Part shown: one piece after another, positions 1 through 8,931 of the stretch | Layout: each line of letters begins with the position of its first letter | Position numbering within the stretch: the first letter of the stretch is position 1 | Assembly: GCA_040389445.1 (NCBI GenBank) | Contig: JAZJZX010000004.1 | Span: forward strand, 124,001 to 188,000 | Direction of reading: 5' to 3' | Origin: UBA5189 sp040389445 | GTDB lineage: Bacteria > Chloroflexota > Limnocylindria > Limnocylindrales > CSP1-4 | DNA: 64,000 bases | Notes under the pieces: model-generated | The model's database searches: none | Told to the model about the DNA's origin: nothing | Seen by the model: the letters and a program-made list of their open reading frames with translations, nothing else | Program-made: the position numbers and the translations under genes

Positions 1-2821
1 GCCCGGATCGCTCCGCGCCATCCGCCAGTGCCGGGAGTGGCTCCGGCCGGCCGAGCAGGTAGCCCTGGCCGAGTGGGACGCCAAGTTCGCGAAGCATCTC
101 GAGTTCGGCCGGCTCCTCGATCCCCTCGGCGATGAGCTCGCAGCCGACCCGCGCCGCGAAATGGCGGAGGCCTGCGATCATCGCCTGACGGGTCAGGTCG
201 CGATCCACGTGGCGCACGAGGCTGATGTCCACCTTGAGGAACTGCGGGGTGAGTTCGACGACATGGCGCAGACTCGCGAACCCGGCCCCGGCGTCGTCCA
301 CGGCAAGGCTGACGTTGGGCCCCAGTGCTGCGACCGCCCGGCGAACCGCCGCGTAGTCAGCGACCTCGGCGTGCTCGGTGACCTCGATCACAATCTGGCG
401 CGACTGACCGGCCAGCAGTACGGGTAGCCCGCCCGGGTGGAGGATGAGGTGCGGCGACGCGTTCAGGCTGAGCCAGGCGTCCCGCGGGAGACCCTGCGAG
501 GCATCGAGCGCGGCCGCGAGGCAGGCGACCTCGAGGTCGAGACCCAGGCCAACGGCTTGCGCTTCGTCGAACATCCGATCGGGCGGCGTCCCGTCGGCGA
601 ACCGGGTGAGCGCCTCGTACCCGACTGTCGTAGCTGACTCAATCTCCACGATCGGCTGGAAGACCGGGCTGAACCCGGGCTGCCCGAGGACGCGCCCGAT
701 GCGTTCCCGAAGCACGACGTCCCGGTGGCCTCGTTCGAGTTGGCGGCTGAGGAGCGCACTTGCCGTCGCCGCAAACTCGCCGACGATTGGGAGGTGTTGG
801 GTCATGTGGCGGGCGTACGCTTCGTCGCAGGTCCCGACGGCGACGACACCGAGCAGGCCATCGCCGTTGCGGATCGGGGCGTAGGCCATCGCTCGCATGC
901 CGACCTCCGCCATCATCTGGCCATACCTCCCATCCTCGGGCCGCGGCCGCAGAGTCTCGGCCCAAGGGCCCTGGGCCGCCCGATCTTGCAGGTACTTGGC
1001 GCGCGTGGCGGGCAAGAGCTGACCGGTGGCAAACGGCAGACCGTCGGGTCCAGCCACGGCGAGCGAGACGGCCCGCCCCGGGTCGAGGAAGTCGATGACG
1101 CCGGCAACGTCGACGCCCGGCAGCCCGACAAGTTCGTCGCAGATGAGCAAGGCGGTCTCCCGGGCGGTCGCGCCGGGCTGGAGGCGGGCAAGGGCGGCGG
1201 CAACCGCGGCACGTTCGCGGAACTCGTTGGCGAGGCTCGACTCAGCAGCGCGGAGTGCCGTGACGTCGCGATTTACGGCGACGTACCCGGTGATCTCGTC
1301 AGCCGAGGTGCGGATCGGCGAGATCGTCCCCTCCTGCTGGTAGAGCGAGCCGTCCTTGCGGCGATTGATCATGGTTCCGGTCCAGGTCTGGCCAGCCGTC
1401 AGGTGGCGCCACAGCGTGCGGTAGAAAGCCGCCGGCTGCAGGCCGCTCTTGAGGATCCGTGGGTTCTGCCCAATGACCTCTTCGCGACGGTAGCCGGAAA
1501 CCTGCTCGAACGCGGGGTTGACGTATTCAACCGTTCCTTCGAGGTCGGTGATCATCACCAAGTCGGATGCATGCTCGATGGCCGCGGTCAGACGCGCTCG
1601 CTCGGCTGAGCGAGCGCGCTCCTCGGTCAGGTCACGCTCGATGGCCACGAATCCTGCCACCGTGCCGTCGGCGTCACGGACCGGCGAGATCGAGGCCTCC
1701 GCGACGCGGTCCGTCCCGTCAGGGCGACGATGGACGAGGTCGCCCGCCCACGATGCTCCGGTCGAGATCGTCCGCCACATCGCCTCGGCAACGCCCGGGG
1801 ATTGTGGGCCGCCAAGGAGTCTGGGGTGACCGCCGACGAGTTGCTCGTTCGTGCGGCCGCTCAACCGCTCGAAGGCCGGGTTGGCATACTCGATCTCGGC
1901 CGCCGGACCGGTGATGAGGATCGCGTCTTTCGCGTGCGCGATCGCCTGGGCGAGCTTGTGGTCCCGGGCCTCGAGCCGGTGGCGCTCGGTGACGTCAGAC
2001 AGGAACGCCACGGCAGAAGGCACCTCGTCGATGATCGTGGCCGAGACACTGATGTCGGCCAGGATGATCGTGCCGTCCTTGCGCCGGACGGACGCGGATT
2101 GCTCCAGGCCCTCGGCGAGGGCGAAGCTGTGAAATCCTTCCAGGGCGGCGGGTAGCCCGTCAGGTGGCAGGAGGTCGCGCACCGACAGCGCGACGAGCTC
2201 CCCTCGCGTATAGCCCAGCAGCGCGCAGGCGGCCGGGTTCGACCAGCGCACCCGCTCGGTCGGCTGCTCGACGATGAGAATCGCCTCCCGCGCCCCCTCG
2301 AAGATCGTCGCGTAGCGGCGCTCGGACCTGATCAGTGCGTCCTGCACTCGCCGCTGCTCGGTGATGTCCGCGATCGTGCCGAGCATCCGCAGCGGCTGCC
2401 CGGCCGCGTCGAACTCCAGCGCGCCGCGCCCGTGGACCCAGCGTTCCTCGCCGGTGTCGGCGCGCACGATCCGGTACTGCTTGTCGAACCGCTGGCCGTG
2501 ACCGAGCACCTCGTCGGTGAAGTAGGCCAGCATTCGCTCGCGATCAGCCGGATGGATGAGCCCAGCCCAGCCTGCGACGGTCCGGTCGAACCGGGCGTCG
2601 ATCCCGAAGATCGCGTCGAGGCCCTTCGAGCTCACCCACCTTCCCGACGCGATATCCATCGAGTACGACCCGATCCGCGCCACCGACTCCACCTCGTCGA
2701 GCAGATGGTCAGCGGACGGAGTGGCCTCTCCCGCAGGGCCCGCGAGGCGGCCGAGGTCGCTATCGGACGCCCCGAGCCGCGACTCGCCGTTGTTGGCAAG
2801 TTTGGTCTTCACTGGTGTCAT
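1..2821 (-). CDS. PAS-GAF-EAL cyclic-di-GMP phosphodiesterase, C-terminus outside the window
   Basis: The frame stays open from an ATG at 2821 down to base 1 (about 940 codons), so the 3' end is missing. Reading from the start I see about four PAS repeats (roughly residues 40-500; linkers such as ADITEQRR and LSDVTERH), a GAF-like domain (about 520-690), then an EAL domain from about 725. The EAL domain keeps the catalytic signature: YEALTRF, LNASP, EVTEH, the DD pair in LAVDDAGAG, KVD, AEGIEE and GQGYLLGRP. I therefore expect an active c-di-GMP phosphodiesterase controlled by its sensory domains. No GGDEF domain lies between GAF and EAL, and I saw no membrane segment, so it is probably cytosolic. 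It is transcribed away from the thiol-redox genes to the right. The start is the first plausible ATG in frame; no clear ribosome site supports it. Confidence 0.85.
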   Translation of the reverse strand, partial: MTPVKTKLANNGESRLGASDSDLGRLAGPAGEATPSADHLLDEVESVARIGSYSMDIASGRWVSSKGLDAIFGIDARFDRTVAGWAGLIHPADRERMLAYFTDEVLGHGQRFDKQYRIVRADTGEERWVHGRGALEFDAAGQPLRMLGTIADITEQRRVQDALIRSERRYATIFEGAREAILIVEQPTERVRWSNPAACALLGYTRGELVALSVRDLLPPDGLPAALEGFHSFALAEGLEQSASVRRKDGTIILADISVSATIIDEVPSAVAFLSDVTERHRLEARDHKLAQAIAHAKDAILITGPAAEIEYANPAFERLSGRTNEQLVGGHPRLLGGPQSPGVAEAMWRTISTGASWAGDLVHRRPDGTDRVAEASISPVRDADGTVAGFVAIERDLTEERARSAERARLTAAIEHASDLVMITDLEGTVEYVNPAFEQVSGYRREEVIGQNPRILKSGLQPAAFYRTLWRHLTAGQTWTGTMINRRKDGSLYQQEGTISPIRTSADEITGYVAVNRDVTALRAAESSLANEFRERAAVAAALARLQPGATARETALLICDELVGLPGVDVAGVIDFLDPGRAVSLAVAGPDGLPFATGQLLPATRAKYLQDRAAQGPWAETLRPRPEDGRYGQMMAEVGMRAMAYAPIRNGDGLLGVVAVGTCDEAYARHMTQHLPIVGEFAATASALLSRQLERGHRDVVLRERIGRVLGQPGFSPVFQPIVEIESATTVGYEALTRFADGTPPDRMFDEAQAVGLGLDLEVACLAAALDASQGLPRDAWLSLNASPHLILHPGGLPVLLAGQSRQIVIEVTEHAEVADYAAVRRAVAALGPNVSLAVDDAGAGFASLRHVVELTPQFLKVDISLVRHVDRDLTRQAMIAGLRHFAARVGCELIAEGIEEPAELEMLRELGVPLGQGYLLGRPEPLPALADGAERSG

Positions 2822-3436
2822 CGCAGTTCTCGGCTCCGCGTGTCACGGCCTGGCGACCACGCGCAAGGCCGAGCGGTGCGTCTGGGCACCAGATCGATTA
2901 TTGCCTATCTCATCGCTCCGACAACAGTACGAATCGCCCGGCCGGCTCGCCGATGGTCCCTCGGCGGTTCATGGGAACAGGAAAACGAGACACGCCCGAG
3001 CGCGATGAGCCAGGGCGACCAGGCCGATGTAGGCGATGGGCACGATCGGGCCGACCCGCGCAGGCCGATGCTGCCGAGCCAGCCCGGGAGCACGACTGTC
3101 GACAGGATCGATCTGCCGATCGCGGTGGTTCTCGCGCCCGCCGTTCGGCTCCAGCACGACGCAGCGCTGGGCGGCATGGCGGCAATGTCGGACGCGGCGG
3201 GTGATGCGACGACGACGGGCCCGATCGACGCCGTGGTGACCTTCGTTGTCTGGGCCCGCAGAGGGCGAGCGCTCGCCCCGACAACCGCAAGGCGGTTCGG
3301 ACCATCGCGCGGCTCCAGGCTCACGAGTGGAACCGCAATCCCGCACTCGCCTGCGCGAATACGATGCCCAGAGGCTCCGGATGTGACCGCCGACACAGCG
3401 AAGGCGATGGACCGGACGCCACGCTGTCCCGCAGCG
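2822..3436. other. Intergenic stretch without a recognisable gene
   Basis: About 600 bases lie between the EAL gene (leftward) and the thioredoxin gene (rightward). Open frames exist on both strands because of the high GC content, but none gives a protein I recognise and none has a convincing ribosome site. The plus-strand frame runs in phase into the thioredoxin gene; this is read as a chance extension. Promoters for both divergent genes should lie here, but I could not pick out boxes confidently. Confidence 0.5.
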
Positions 3437-4078
3437 ATGTTGAAAAGCAGCACCCCTCCGCCGGCCTCGCGCCCTCCCGCGGGCTCGAAGCATGCTTCTC
3501 CGCACGGCGGTCGACCCGTGATCCGGCTTGGGGCTGCGGCGGTAGTTGTCGTCGCGCTCGTGATCGTGGCAGGGGCGGTGCTTTCCACGCAGGGCGGCAC
3601 CTCCGATAGCACGAAGCAGGGTGACCGGCTCGGCGTCACCCTCGTCGCCTACCAGGGCAACGACCTCCTGGGTGGCCAGCGGGTGGATCTTGGCACCGTC
3701 GTCGGGCAGGGCAAACCGGTCATCCTCAACTTCTTTGCCGGGCTGTGCCCGCCCTGCCGACTCGAAATGCCGGGCTTCGAGCGGGCATGGGAGCGCCACC
3801 GCGACGAGATCGTCCTCCTCGGCGCCGACATCGGCCCGTTTCTGTCGCTCGGCTCGCATGACGACGCGAAGCGGCTCCTCACCGATCTCGGGATCACCTA
3901 TCCGGCCGCCTACGTGGAAGAGAACGTGGTCGGCCGCTTCAATGTCGTAGGCATGCCCACGACGATCTTCTACGCCGGCGACGGACGGGAGGTCGGCCGG
4001 AGCACGGGCGTCCTCACCGAGGAGCAGCTCGAGAACGCGATCAGCCAGCTCCTCGCCGCACCCGTCGCGTCGCCCTGA
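3437..4078 (+). CDS. TlpA/ResA-like membrane-anchored thiol-disulfide oxidoreductase
   Basis: About 213 residues. A hydrophobic anchor at roughly residues 28-50 (LGAAAVVVVALVIVAG) puts the rest outside the membrane. The thioredoxin fold follows, with the active-site motif NFFAGLCPPCRLEMP (CxxC = CPPC) and the cis-proline segment VVGMPTTIFY. These are hallmarks of redoxin/TlpA-type proteins that reduce or isomerise extracytoplasmic disulfides, often for cytochrome c maturation. Its stop codon overlaps the ATG of ccdA (TGATG at 4076-4080), so the two are translationally coupled, and CcdA would supply the electrons. The start is uncertain: the frame is open much further upstream, and a GTG at 3517, just before the anchor, is an alternative. 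Confidence 0.8.
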   Translation: MLKSSTPPPASRPPAGSKHASPHGGRPVIRLGAAAVVVVALVIVAGAVLSTQGGTSDSTKQGDRLGVTLVAYQGNDLLGGQRVDLGTVVGQGKPVILNFFAGLCPPCRLEMPGFERAWERHRDEIVLLGADIGPFLSLGSHDDAKRLLTDLGITYPAAYVEENVVGRFNVVGMPTTIFYAGDGREVGRSTGVLTEEQLENAISQLLAAPVASP

Positions 4079-4992
4079 TGGCCGCCGACGCCGGCGCCGC
4101 GCGGCCGCGCGGGATCCTCGTCGGGGTGGCGGCCGCGGGGAGTGTTCTCGGTCTGGCCGTCGCGGGCGCCGTCGTCACGGCCGATCCCGCGAGCGGGCTC
4201 AACACCGTCATCGAGGGTTTGTCCTCAGGTTCCAGCGGCGTGCTGGCCAACCTGGGCCTTCTGCTCCCGCTCGGTTTTGCCTTCGCGGCCGGGATGGTCG
4301 CGGCGGTCAATCCGTGCGGCTTCGTGCTCTTGCCGACGTACCTGGGTGTCTTCGTCGCCGAACGCGACGGAGACGAGGGGAGTTCGGCGTGGAGGCGACT
4401 CCAGAGATCGGTCGTCGTCGGGTCCAGCCTCACCGCTGGGTTTGTCCTCCTGTTCGCCGTCATCGGATTGCTGATCGGCTCGGTCGCCACGGTAATCGTC
4501 AACATCCTGCCCTGGCTCGGGTTTGCCGTCGGCGTCGGACTCGTCCTCCTCGGCGGCTACCGGCTGGCCGGAGGAGCGCTGTACACGGCTCTGCCCGATC
4601 GACTGTCGGCTCGACTGTCCGGCGGTTTCTCGGGCGGTCTGTCCGGAGGGGCGGGCCGGGCTCCCAAGCCGGGCGGCTATTTCCTGTTCGGGATCGCCTA
4701 CGGGACGGCGTCACTCAGCTGCACTCTGCCAATTTTCCTGGCCGTCCTGGGCGGCAGTCTCGCCGCCAGTGACCTTGCTCCTGCCCTCGGGCGCCTCGTC
4801 CTGTACGGCCTCGGGATGGGGACGGTGATCATGGTGGCGACGCTGGCGGTTGGGTTGCTCAAGGGTGCGACGCTCCGTCGGCTGCGCGGCGCATCGCGCT
4901 GGGTCGAGCCCCTCGGGACGGCGTTCCTGTTCGTGGCGGGCGGCTACATCGTCTACTACTGGCTGACGGTGGGCGGCCTGTTTCGGTCGTGA
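4078..4992 (+). CDS. ccdA: CcdA/DsbD-type transmembrane electron transporter
   Basis: 304 residues, largely hydrophobic, with about seven to eight membrane spans. The first conserved cysteine lies in VAAVNPCGFVLLPTYLG and the second in ASLSCTLPIFLAVLGG. These two motifs define CcdA, which passes electrons from cytosolic thioredoxin across the membrane to external thiol proteins. It follows the TlpA-like gene with a one-base overlap, so the pair is very probably one functional unit. A Gly-rich loop at about residues 185-200 (LSGGFSGGLSGGAG) sits between the two halves. The protein is longer than minimal CcdA (about 230), mainly through an extended N-terminus with an extra hydrophobic segment. 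Confidence 0.9.
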   Translation: MAADAGAARPRGILVGVAAAGSVLGLAVAGAVVTADPASGLNTVIEGLSSGSSGVLANLGLLLPLGFAFAAGMVAAVNPCGFVLLPTYLGVFVAERDGDEGSSAWRRLQRSVVVGSSLTAGFVLLFAVIGLLIGSVATVIVNILPWLGFAVGVGLVLLGGYRLAGGALYTALPDRLSARLSGGFSGGLSGGAGRAPKPGGYFLFGIAYGTASLSCTLPIFLAVLGGSLAASDLAPALGRLVLYGLGMGTVIMVATLAVGLLKGATLRRLRGASRWVEPLGTAFLFVAGGYIVYYWLTVGGLFRS

Positions 4993-5039
4993 GGGTCAGG
5001 GGACCATCCACGACGACCATGGCATAGCAGGAGGTTCGA

Positions 5040-5705
5040 GTGTCACGCCGTCACCGGCCAGGGCCGTCCAGCACCCCGCGTCTCAAGCTACGGCCGGACG
5101 CCGGCGAGACCCAGAAGAGTCCAGACCGGGTTGCTCTGCGTCGCGAGGCCGAACGATCGCTTCGCAGGCGCCGACAGCTGCGTCGCTACGCGTTCCGCGC
5201 AGCCGCTGGCCTCGTCGGCGCTGCGGCTGTGGTATTGATTGCGCTCGTGGCAGGCGTCGGTCAGCCCGAGCTGGGCCGGGAGGCGGCGATCGAGGCTGGA
5301 CGTAACCACATTGCCCAGGGGGCACCGCTCGCGCAGCGGAACCAGCCACCGTCGTCCGGCCCGCACTACGCCTCGCGCGCCTCGTACGGCCTCAGCGTGG
5401 TGCCCATTCCGCCCGGCAACTGGATCCATGCCCTCGAGCACGGGGGAATCGTGGTCCTGTATCAGTGCGCCGATCAGGGCGCCTGCGAATCCATCGGGCG
5501 CGAGCTCGAAGGCAGCGTGTATCGCAACGCGACGAACGGCCGATTCGGCGAACCAAAACTTGTGGTGACTCCCTACCAGGACATGCCGGCGCCGATTACT
5601 GCCGTCGCCTGGGGCCGGACGCTCGAGCTTCAGTCAGTCGATTCGGCGGCAATCCTGGCGTTCTACGATCGATACGTGGATCGCGGACCAGAGAATGCGC
5701 AGTAG
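5040..5705 (+). CDS. DUF3105 membrane-anchored protein
   Basis: 221 residues, GTG start at 5040 with a good AGGAGG at 5029-5034. An Arg-rich cytosolic N-terminus is followed by one membrane segment (about 52-74, AAAGLVGAAAVVLIALVAG), then an external DUF3105 domain. The family signature is visible: SSGPHYASRASYG, a WIHALEHGGIVVLYQC block with conserved His and Cys, and TAVAWGRTLEL near the end. The family's function is unknown. The His/Cys-rich core and its place just downstream of the TlpA-CcdA pair suggest a redox or metal role, but that is inference. It probably belongs to the same operon (47-base gap). Confidence 0.8.
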   Translation: MSRRHRPGPSSTPRLKLRPDAGETQKSPDRVALRREAERSLRRRRQLRRYAFRAAAGLVGAAAVVLIALVAGVGQPELGREAAIEAGRNHIAQGAPLAQRNQPPSSGPHYASRASYGLSVVPIPPGNWIHALEHGGIVVLYQCADQGACESIGRELEGSVYRNATNGRFGEPKLVVTPYQDMPAPITAVAWGRTLELQSVDSAAILAFYDRYVDRGPENAQ

Positions 5706-5825
5706 GCCCGCCCGGATCCACTGAACAGCGCGGAACCCGGACGCTCGCGGCGTCGTGCACGCTGCGCCGCTTTCGACGACACAGCGACATGACATCTGAT
5801 GCGATGACTGCTAGCATCGCGCATC

Positions 5826-6056
5826 ATGCGAACGACCATCGACCTCGACCCGACCCTCCTCCGTGAGCTGAAGCAGCGAGCCAGGCTGGAGGGCAAGAGT
5901 CTCGGACGGCTCGCGTCGGAAGTCCTGAGCGCCGCGCTGGAGCGGGCGAGTCCAACCGAGCCACCTCCGCCGCTGGCCTGGTCCTCGCGCCCGATGGGTG
6001 CCCTCATCGACATCGACGATCCCGAGGCCGTGCGGCGCGCAACGGGGGGCTTGTGA
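5826..6056 (+). CDS. vapB: VapB-type antitoxin, module 1
   Basis: 76 residues. The N-terminus MRTTIDLDPTLLRELKQRA followed by a short helix pair has the ribbon-helix-helix pattern of antitoxins that bind their own promoter. The C-terminal tail (LAWSSRPMGALIDIDDPEA) would wrap the toxin. Its TGA overlaps the GTG of the PIN toxin by four bases (GTGA), the usual coupling in vapBC operons. Confidence 0.8.
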   Translation: MRTTIDLDPTLLRELKQRARLEGKSLGRLASEVLSAALERASPTEPPPPLAWSSRPMGALIDIDDPEAVRRATGGL

Positions 6057-6487
6057 GCTACACGCTGGACGCGAACGTCCTGCTGTACGCGTCCGACGAG
6101 TCGAGCTCCGTACATGCCCGGGCGCGGGACGTCGTCGGGCAGCTTGCCGCAGGGCCCGAGATCGCCTATCTGTTCTGGCCGACCGTCATGGCCTATCTCC
6201 GGATCGCGACCCATCCCGCCGTGTTCGCTCGTCCGCTCTCGATCGTCGAGGCGGTCGGCAACATCGAGCAACTCCTGGCCCGGCCGCACATTCGAACGAC
6301 GGGGGAAACTGAGGCGTTCTGGCGGTCCTTCCGGGAGGTGGCCCGCGATGCCCTCCCATCCGGCAACGTGGTGCCCGATGCGCACCTGGTGACCCTGATG
6401 CTCGAGAACGAAGTCCGTACGATCCTGACCCGTGACCGTGACTTCCGTCGCTTTCCACGCATCGAGGTCCGGGATCCGTTCGCCTGA
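6053..6487 (+). CDS. vapC: VapC-type PIN-domain toxin, module 1
   Basis: 144 residues. PIN-domain ribonuclease fold: the first acidic residue is in YTLDANVLLYASDE, and the later acidic block is in VVPDAHLVTLML and TILTRDRDFRRF. Such toxins cleave tRNA or rRNA when freed from the antitoxin. The GTG start overlaps the vapB stop. It is one of four VapBC modules in the first 17 kb and is not closely similar to modules 3 and 4. Downstream, 6488-6628 is non-coding. Confidence 0.8.
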   Translation: MSYTLDANVLLYASDESSSVHARARDVVGQLAAGPEIAYLFWPTVMAYLRIATHPAVFARPLSIVEAVGNIEQLLARPHIRTTGETEAFWRSFREVARDALPSGNVVPDAHLVTLMLENEVRTILTRDRDFRRFPRIEVRDPFA

Positions 6488-6628
6488 TCTGAAACCCAGG
6501 GCCGAAGCGTCGGCGCGCCACCGCCACCGCCAGCGCCAGCGTCTCGACGACGACATGGGCCGGCCTCGACCAAGGCCGGCTCGCCGCGTCGTACGGGACT
6601 GCCAGCGGTATATGGTAAAATGGGTGGC

Positions 6629-6952
6629 ATGGAGAAGACGACGGTGTACCTCACGGCCCAGCAGAAGGCCGCCCTCGCGCGGGCTGCCGAGGCAGAGGGA
6701 AGGAGCGAGGCTCGGCTCATCCGTGCCGGCGTTGACGCCGTCATCGCCGGCCACCGGGCCGGAGAGGAAAAGATGGCGCTCGCTGCGGACGTCGGGGGCC
6801 TCCCGCGCGCAGCGCCGGCACTGACGCGGCCACGCTGGATTGACCGGGATGCCTTCGTCCGGCTCGTCCAGCGTCATCCAGCGGATGCAGCACTCCGGCG
6901 GGAGCTCCGCGACCTGGCGCCCGGCACCACGGATGACGAGCCACTCTCGTGA
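6629..6952 (+). CDS. Antitoxin of VapBC module 2 (ribbon-helix-helix)
   Basis: 107 residues from the ATG at 6629 (MEKTTVYLTAQQKAALARAA). A second in-frame ATG three codons upstream (6620) is also possible. The beta-strand and helix pattern at the N-terminus is typical of ribbon-helix-helix antitoxins such as CopG/VapB. The longer C-terminal part (TRPRWIDRDAFVRLVQRHP) is unusual for VapB and may be the toxin-binding arm. An AT-rich stretch just upstream (tatggtaaaat, 6610-6620) probably holds the promoter -10 region. The stop overlaps the next start by four bases. Confidence 0.75.
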   Translation: MEKTTVYLTAQQKAALARAAEAEGRSEARLIRAGVDAVIAGHRAGEEKMALAADVGGLPRAAPALTRPRWIDRDAFVRLVQRHPADAALRRELRDLAPGTTDDEPLS

Positions 6953-7335
6953 GTGACGGCCTCGCCGACACGAGCATCTTCATCGCCAACGAGAGCGGTC
7001 GGCCCCTTCGGACCGATGTCCTGCCGGATCGTCTCGCTGTCTCCGTGATCACCGTCGGCGAGCTCCGGGCCGGCGTGCTTGCTGCCGGGGACCTCGCGAC
7101 GCGGGACCTCCGACTCGCCACCCTCACCGCGGCCCTCGCCCTTGATCCCGTGCCCGTGGATGAGGACGTCGCCGACGCATGGGCCCTCCTCCGTGTCGCG
7201 CTCCATGATCTTGGTCGGCGGATGGCAGTCAACGACTCGTGGATCGCGGCGACCGCCATCGCGCTGGACATTCCGCTCGTCACCCAGGATGACGACCACC
7301 CGGACATTCCGGGACTCCGGGTGATCCGGGCCTGA
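6949..7335 (+). CDS. vapC: VapC-type PIN-domain toxin, module 2
   Basis: 128 residues, GTG start overlapping the antitoxin stop (GTGA). PIN signatures: LADTSIFIANE, VITVGELRAGV (conserved Glu), NDSWIAATAIALDIPLVTQD with the C-terminal acidic residues. Compact single-domain RNase toxin, cytosolic. Closer to FitB/VapC-type sequences than modules 3 and 4. Confidence 0.85.
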   Translation: MSDGLADTSIFIANESGRPLRTDVLPDRLAVSVITVGELRAGVLAAGDLATRDLRLATLTAALALDPVPVDEDVADAWALLRVALHDLGRRMAVNDSWIAATAIALDIPLVTQDDDHPDIPGLRVIRA

Positions 7336-7440
7336 CGGCCTGCCGTTTGTTGTGCTTCCCGCTCGCAAGCGTCCCCATGCGCACCGGCGCAATGGCCGCC
7401 CTGCAGGGTGGCCCTTAAGTGGTCCTTGCAAGATAGCGCC

Positions 7441-7469
7441 TTGACGAACGCCACATTAGCGCTTACGGT
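7441..7469 (+). promoter_or_regulatory. Candidate promoter of the DUF4143 ATPase gene
   Basis: TTGACG at 7441-7446, a 17-base spacer, then TACGGT at 7464-7469, 31 bases before the ATG at 7501. The -35 is good and the -10 moderate. Called by eye. Confidence 0.4.
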
Positions 7470-7500
7470 CGTTACAACTTAGCACTCAAGAGAGTTCCAG

Positions 7501-8799
7501 ATGAGCGCCTCAAACCCCGATGACCCCCTTGGGCGGATCCGCGACTACATCCCACGGTTCGCCGACGCGGAGCTTGCGAGTCGGCTCCGCGCGACTGGTG
7601 CCGTGCTCGTCGAGGGCCCGCGAGGCTGTGGCAAGACCCAGACTGCTCTACGGGCGGCGAAGAGCGCGGTGCGTCTCGACCGGGACCTGGCAGCCCGCAG
7701 GGTCGGTGAGCTCAACCCGGCACTCCTGCTTGACGGTGAGCGGCCTCGCCTCATCGACGAGTGGCAGCTCGTGAAGGACGTCTGGAACGAGGTCCGGGGC
7801 GACGTCGACGACCACCCCGAGGAAACCGGCCGCTACATCCTCGCTGGCTCTGCTGTCCCATCCGACGACCAGACCCGGCATACCGGAGCCCTGCGGATCA
7901 CGCGCCTACGGATGCGCCCCATGTCACTCGCCGAGAGCGGACACTCCAGCAAGACTGTCTCACTGGCGGGCCTGTTCGCCGGTGGCGAAGCGGAGGCGGT
8001 GGACCCCGGTTTCGACATCCGCGATATCGTCGAGCGAATCGTGGTCGGCGGCTGGCCGGCGGTGCTGGGCCGGGATCCGGCAGATGCGATGTTCGCCACG
8101 CAGGGCTACCTCGATGAGACGTGCCGCGTCGACCTCGGCCGGCTCGATGGTCCTCGCCATGACCCGGAGAACGTTGCTCGTCTCCTCCGGTCGCTCGCAC
8201 GAAACGTGGCTACGGAAGCCTCGGCCTCGACCATCGGTGCCGACGTTGCCGGACCCGACGGCCGGGGCGCGATCAACTACCACACCGTCATCGACTACAT
8301 CAAGACGCTCACCCGCCTGTTCATCGTCGAGGATCTGCCGGCGTGGTCTCCGGCGCTGCGCTCACGAGGCGTGCTGCGTTCGTCGGTAAAACGCCACTTC
8401 GTCGATCCCTCGCTTGCGGCCGCAGCCCTGGGGGCCGGCCCCGACCGGCTCCTCCGGGACCCGGAGGCCCTCGGGTTCCTCTTCGAGTCGCTTGTCGTCC
8501 GTGACCTGCGCATCTACTGTCAGGCGATCGGGGCCTCTGTTTCTCACTACCGCGAGAACACCGGCGCCGAGGCTGACGCGATCCTCCAGATGCGGTCCGG
8601 CCGATGGGCAGCCGTCGAAGTCAAGCTTGGTCAGGGCGACATCGACAAGGGAGCCAACAGCCTGCTGCGGGTCGCCGCGAACGTCGACCCGAAGCGTCAC
8701 GGCCATCCTGCGTTTCTGGCCGTCGTCACAGGCTGGGGCTACGCCTACCGGCGGCCGGATGGCGTATTCGTCGTCCCTGTTGGCACCCTCACTTCCTGA
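7501..8799 (+). CDS. AAA-type ATPase with C-terminal DUF4143
   Basis: 432 residues. An N-terminal P-loop (VEGPRGCGKTQTALRA, about residues 38-53) and Walker B-like RLIDEWQLV define the ATPase. The C-terminal part matches DUF4143: LGFLFESLVVRDLRIY, then EADAILQ and WAAVEVKLGQGD, which looks like a PD-(D/E)xK-type nuclease core (acidic residue, then E-V-K). These ATPases are common in accessory and toxin-antitoxin regions; their function is not established. A decayed relative lies at 16968-17122. The gene's last 19 bases, including the stop codon, are repeated once directly downstream (8803-8821). Confidence 0.8.
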   Translation: MSASNPDDPLGRIRDYIPRFADAELASRLRATGAVLVEGPRGCGKTQTALRAAKSAVRLDRDLAARRVGELNPALLLDGERPRLIDEWQLVKDVWNEVRGDVDDHPEETGRYILAGSAVPSDDQTRHTGALRITRLRMRPMSLAESGHSSKTVSLAGLFAGGEAEAVDPGFDIRDIVERIVVGGWPAVLGRDPADAMFATQGYLDETCRVDLGRLDGPRHDPENVARLLRSLARNVATEASASTIGADVAGPDGRGAINYHTVIDYIKTLTRLFIVEDLPAWSPALRSRGVLRSSVKRHFVDPSLAAAALGAGPDRLLRDPEALGFLFESLVVRDLRIYCQAIGASVSHYRENTGAEADAILQMRSGRWAAVEVKLGQGDIDKGANSLLRVAANVDPKRHGHPAFLAVVTGWGYAYRRPDGVFVVPVGTLTS

Positions 8800-8821
8800 C
8801 TCGGCACCCTCACTTCCTGAC
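8782..8821. repeat. Tandem copy of the ATPase gene's 3' end
   Basis: The 19-base string ggcaccctcacttcctgac occurs at 8782-8800 and again at 8803-8821. The first copy contains the last codons and the stop codon of the ATPase gene. Similar stop-codon repeats occur at 26594-26699 and 44566-44607. Confidence 0.9.
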
Positions 8822-8931
8822 AAGGGCAACACACCCCACCAGGGCGGAGGCGCTCGAGCACGGAAGCCGGCTGCCGGACGTCGGCGCCTCGGCTGTGGGA
8901 CAGTGGCATCACCCGTATGGAGGCGCGCGCC

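Noticed and set aside
1..2821. A GGDEF domain in the PAS-GAF-EAL protein
   Set aside because: No GG(D/E)EF motif between the GAF and EAL parts.
2432..3436. Long in-frame N-terminal extension of the TlpA-like protein
   Set aside because: It would overlap the start of the EAL gene, has no signal or domain, and family members begin close to the membrane anchor.
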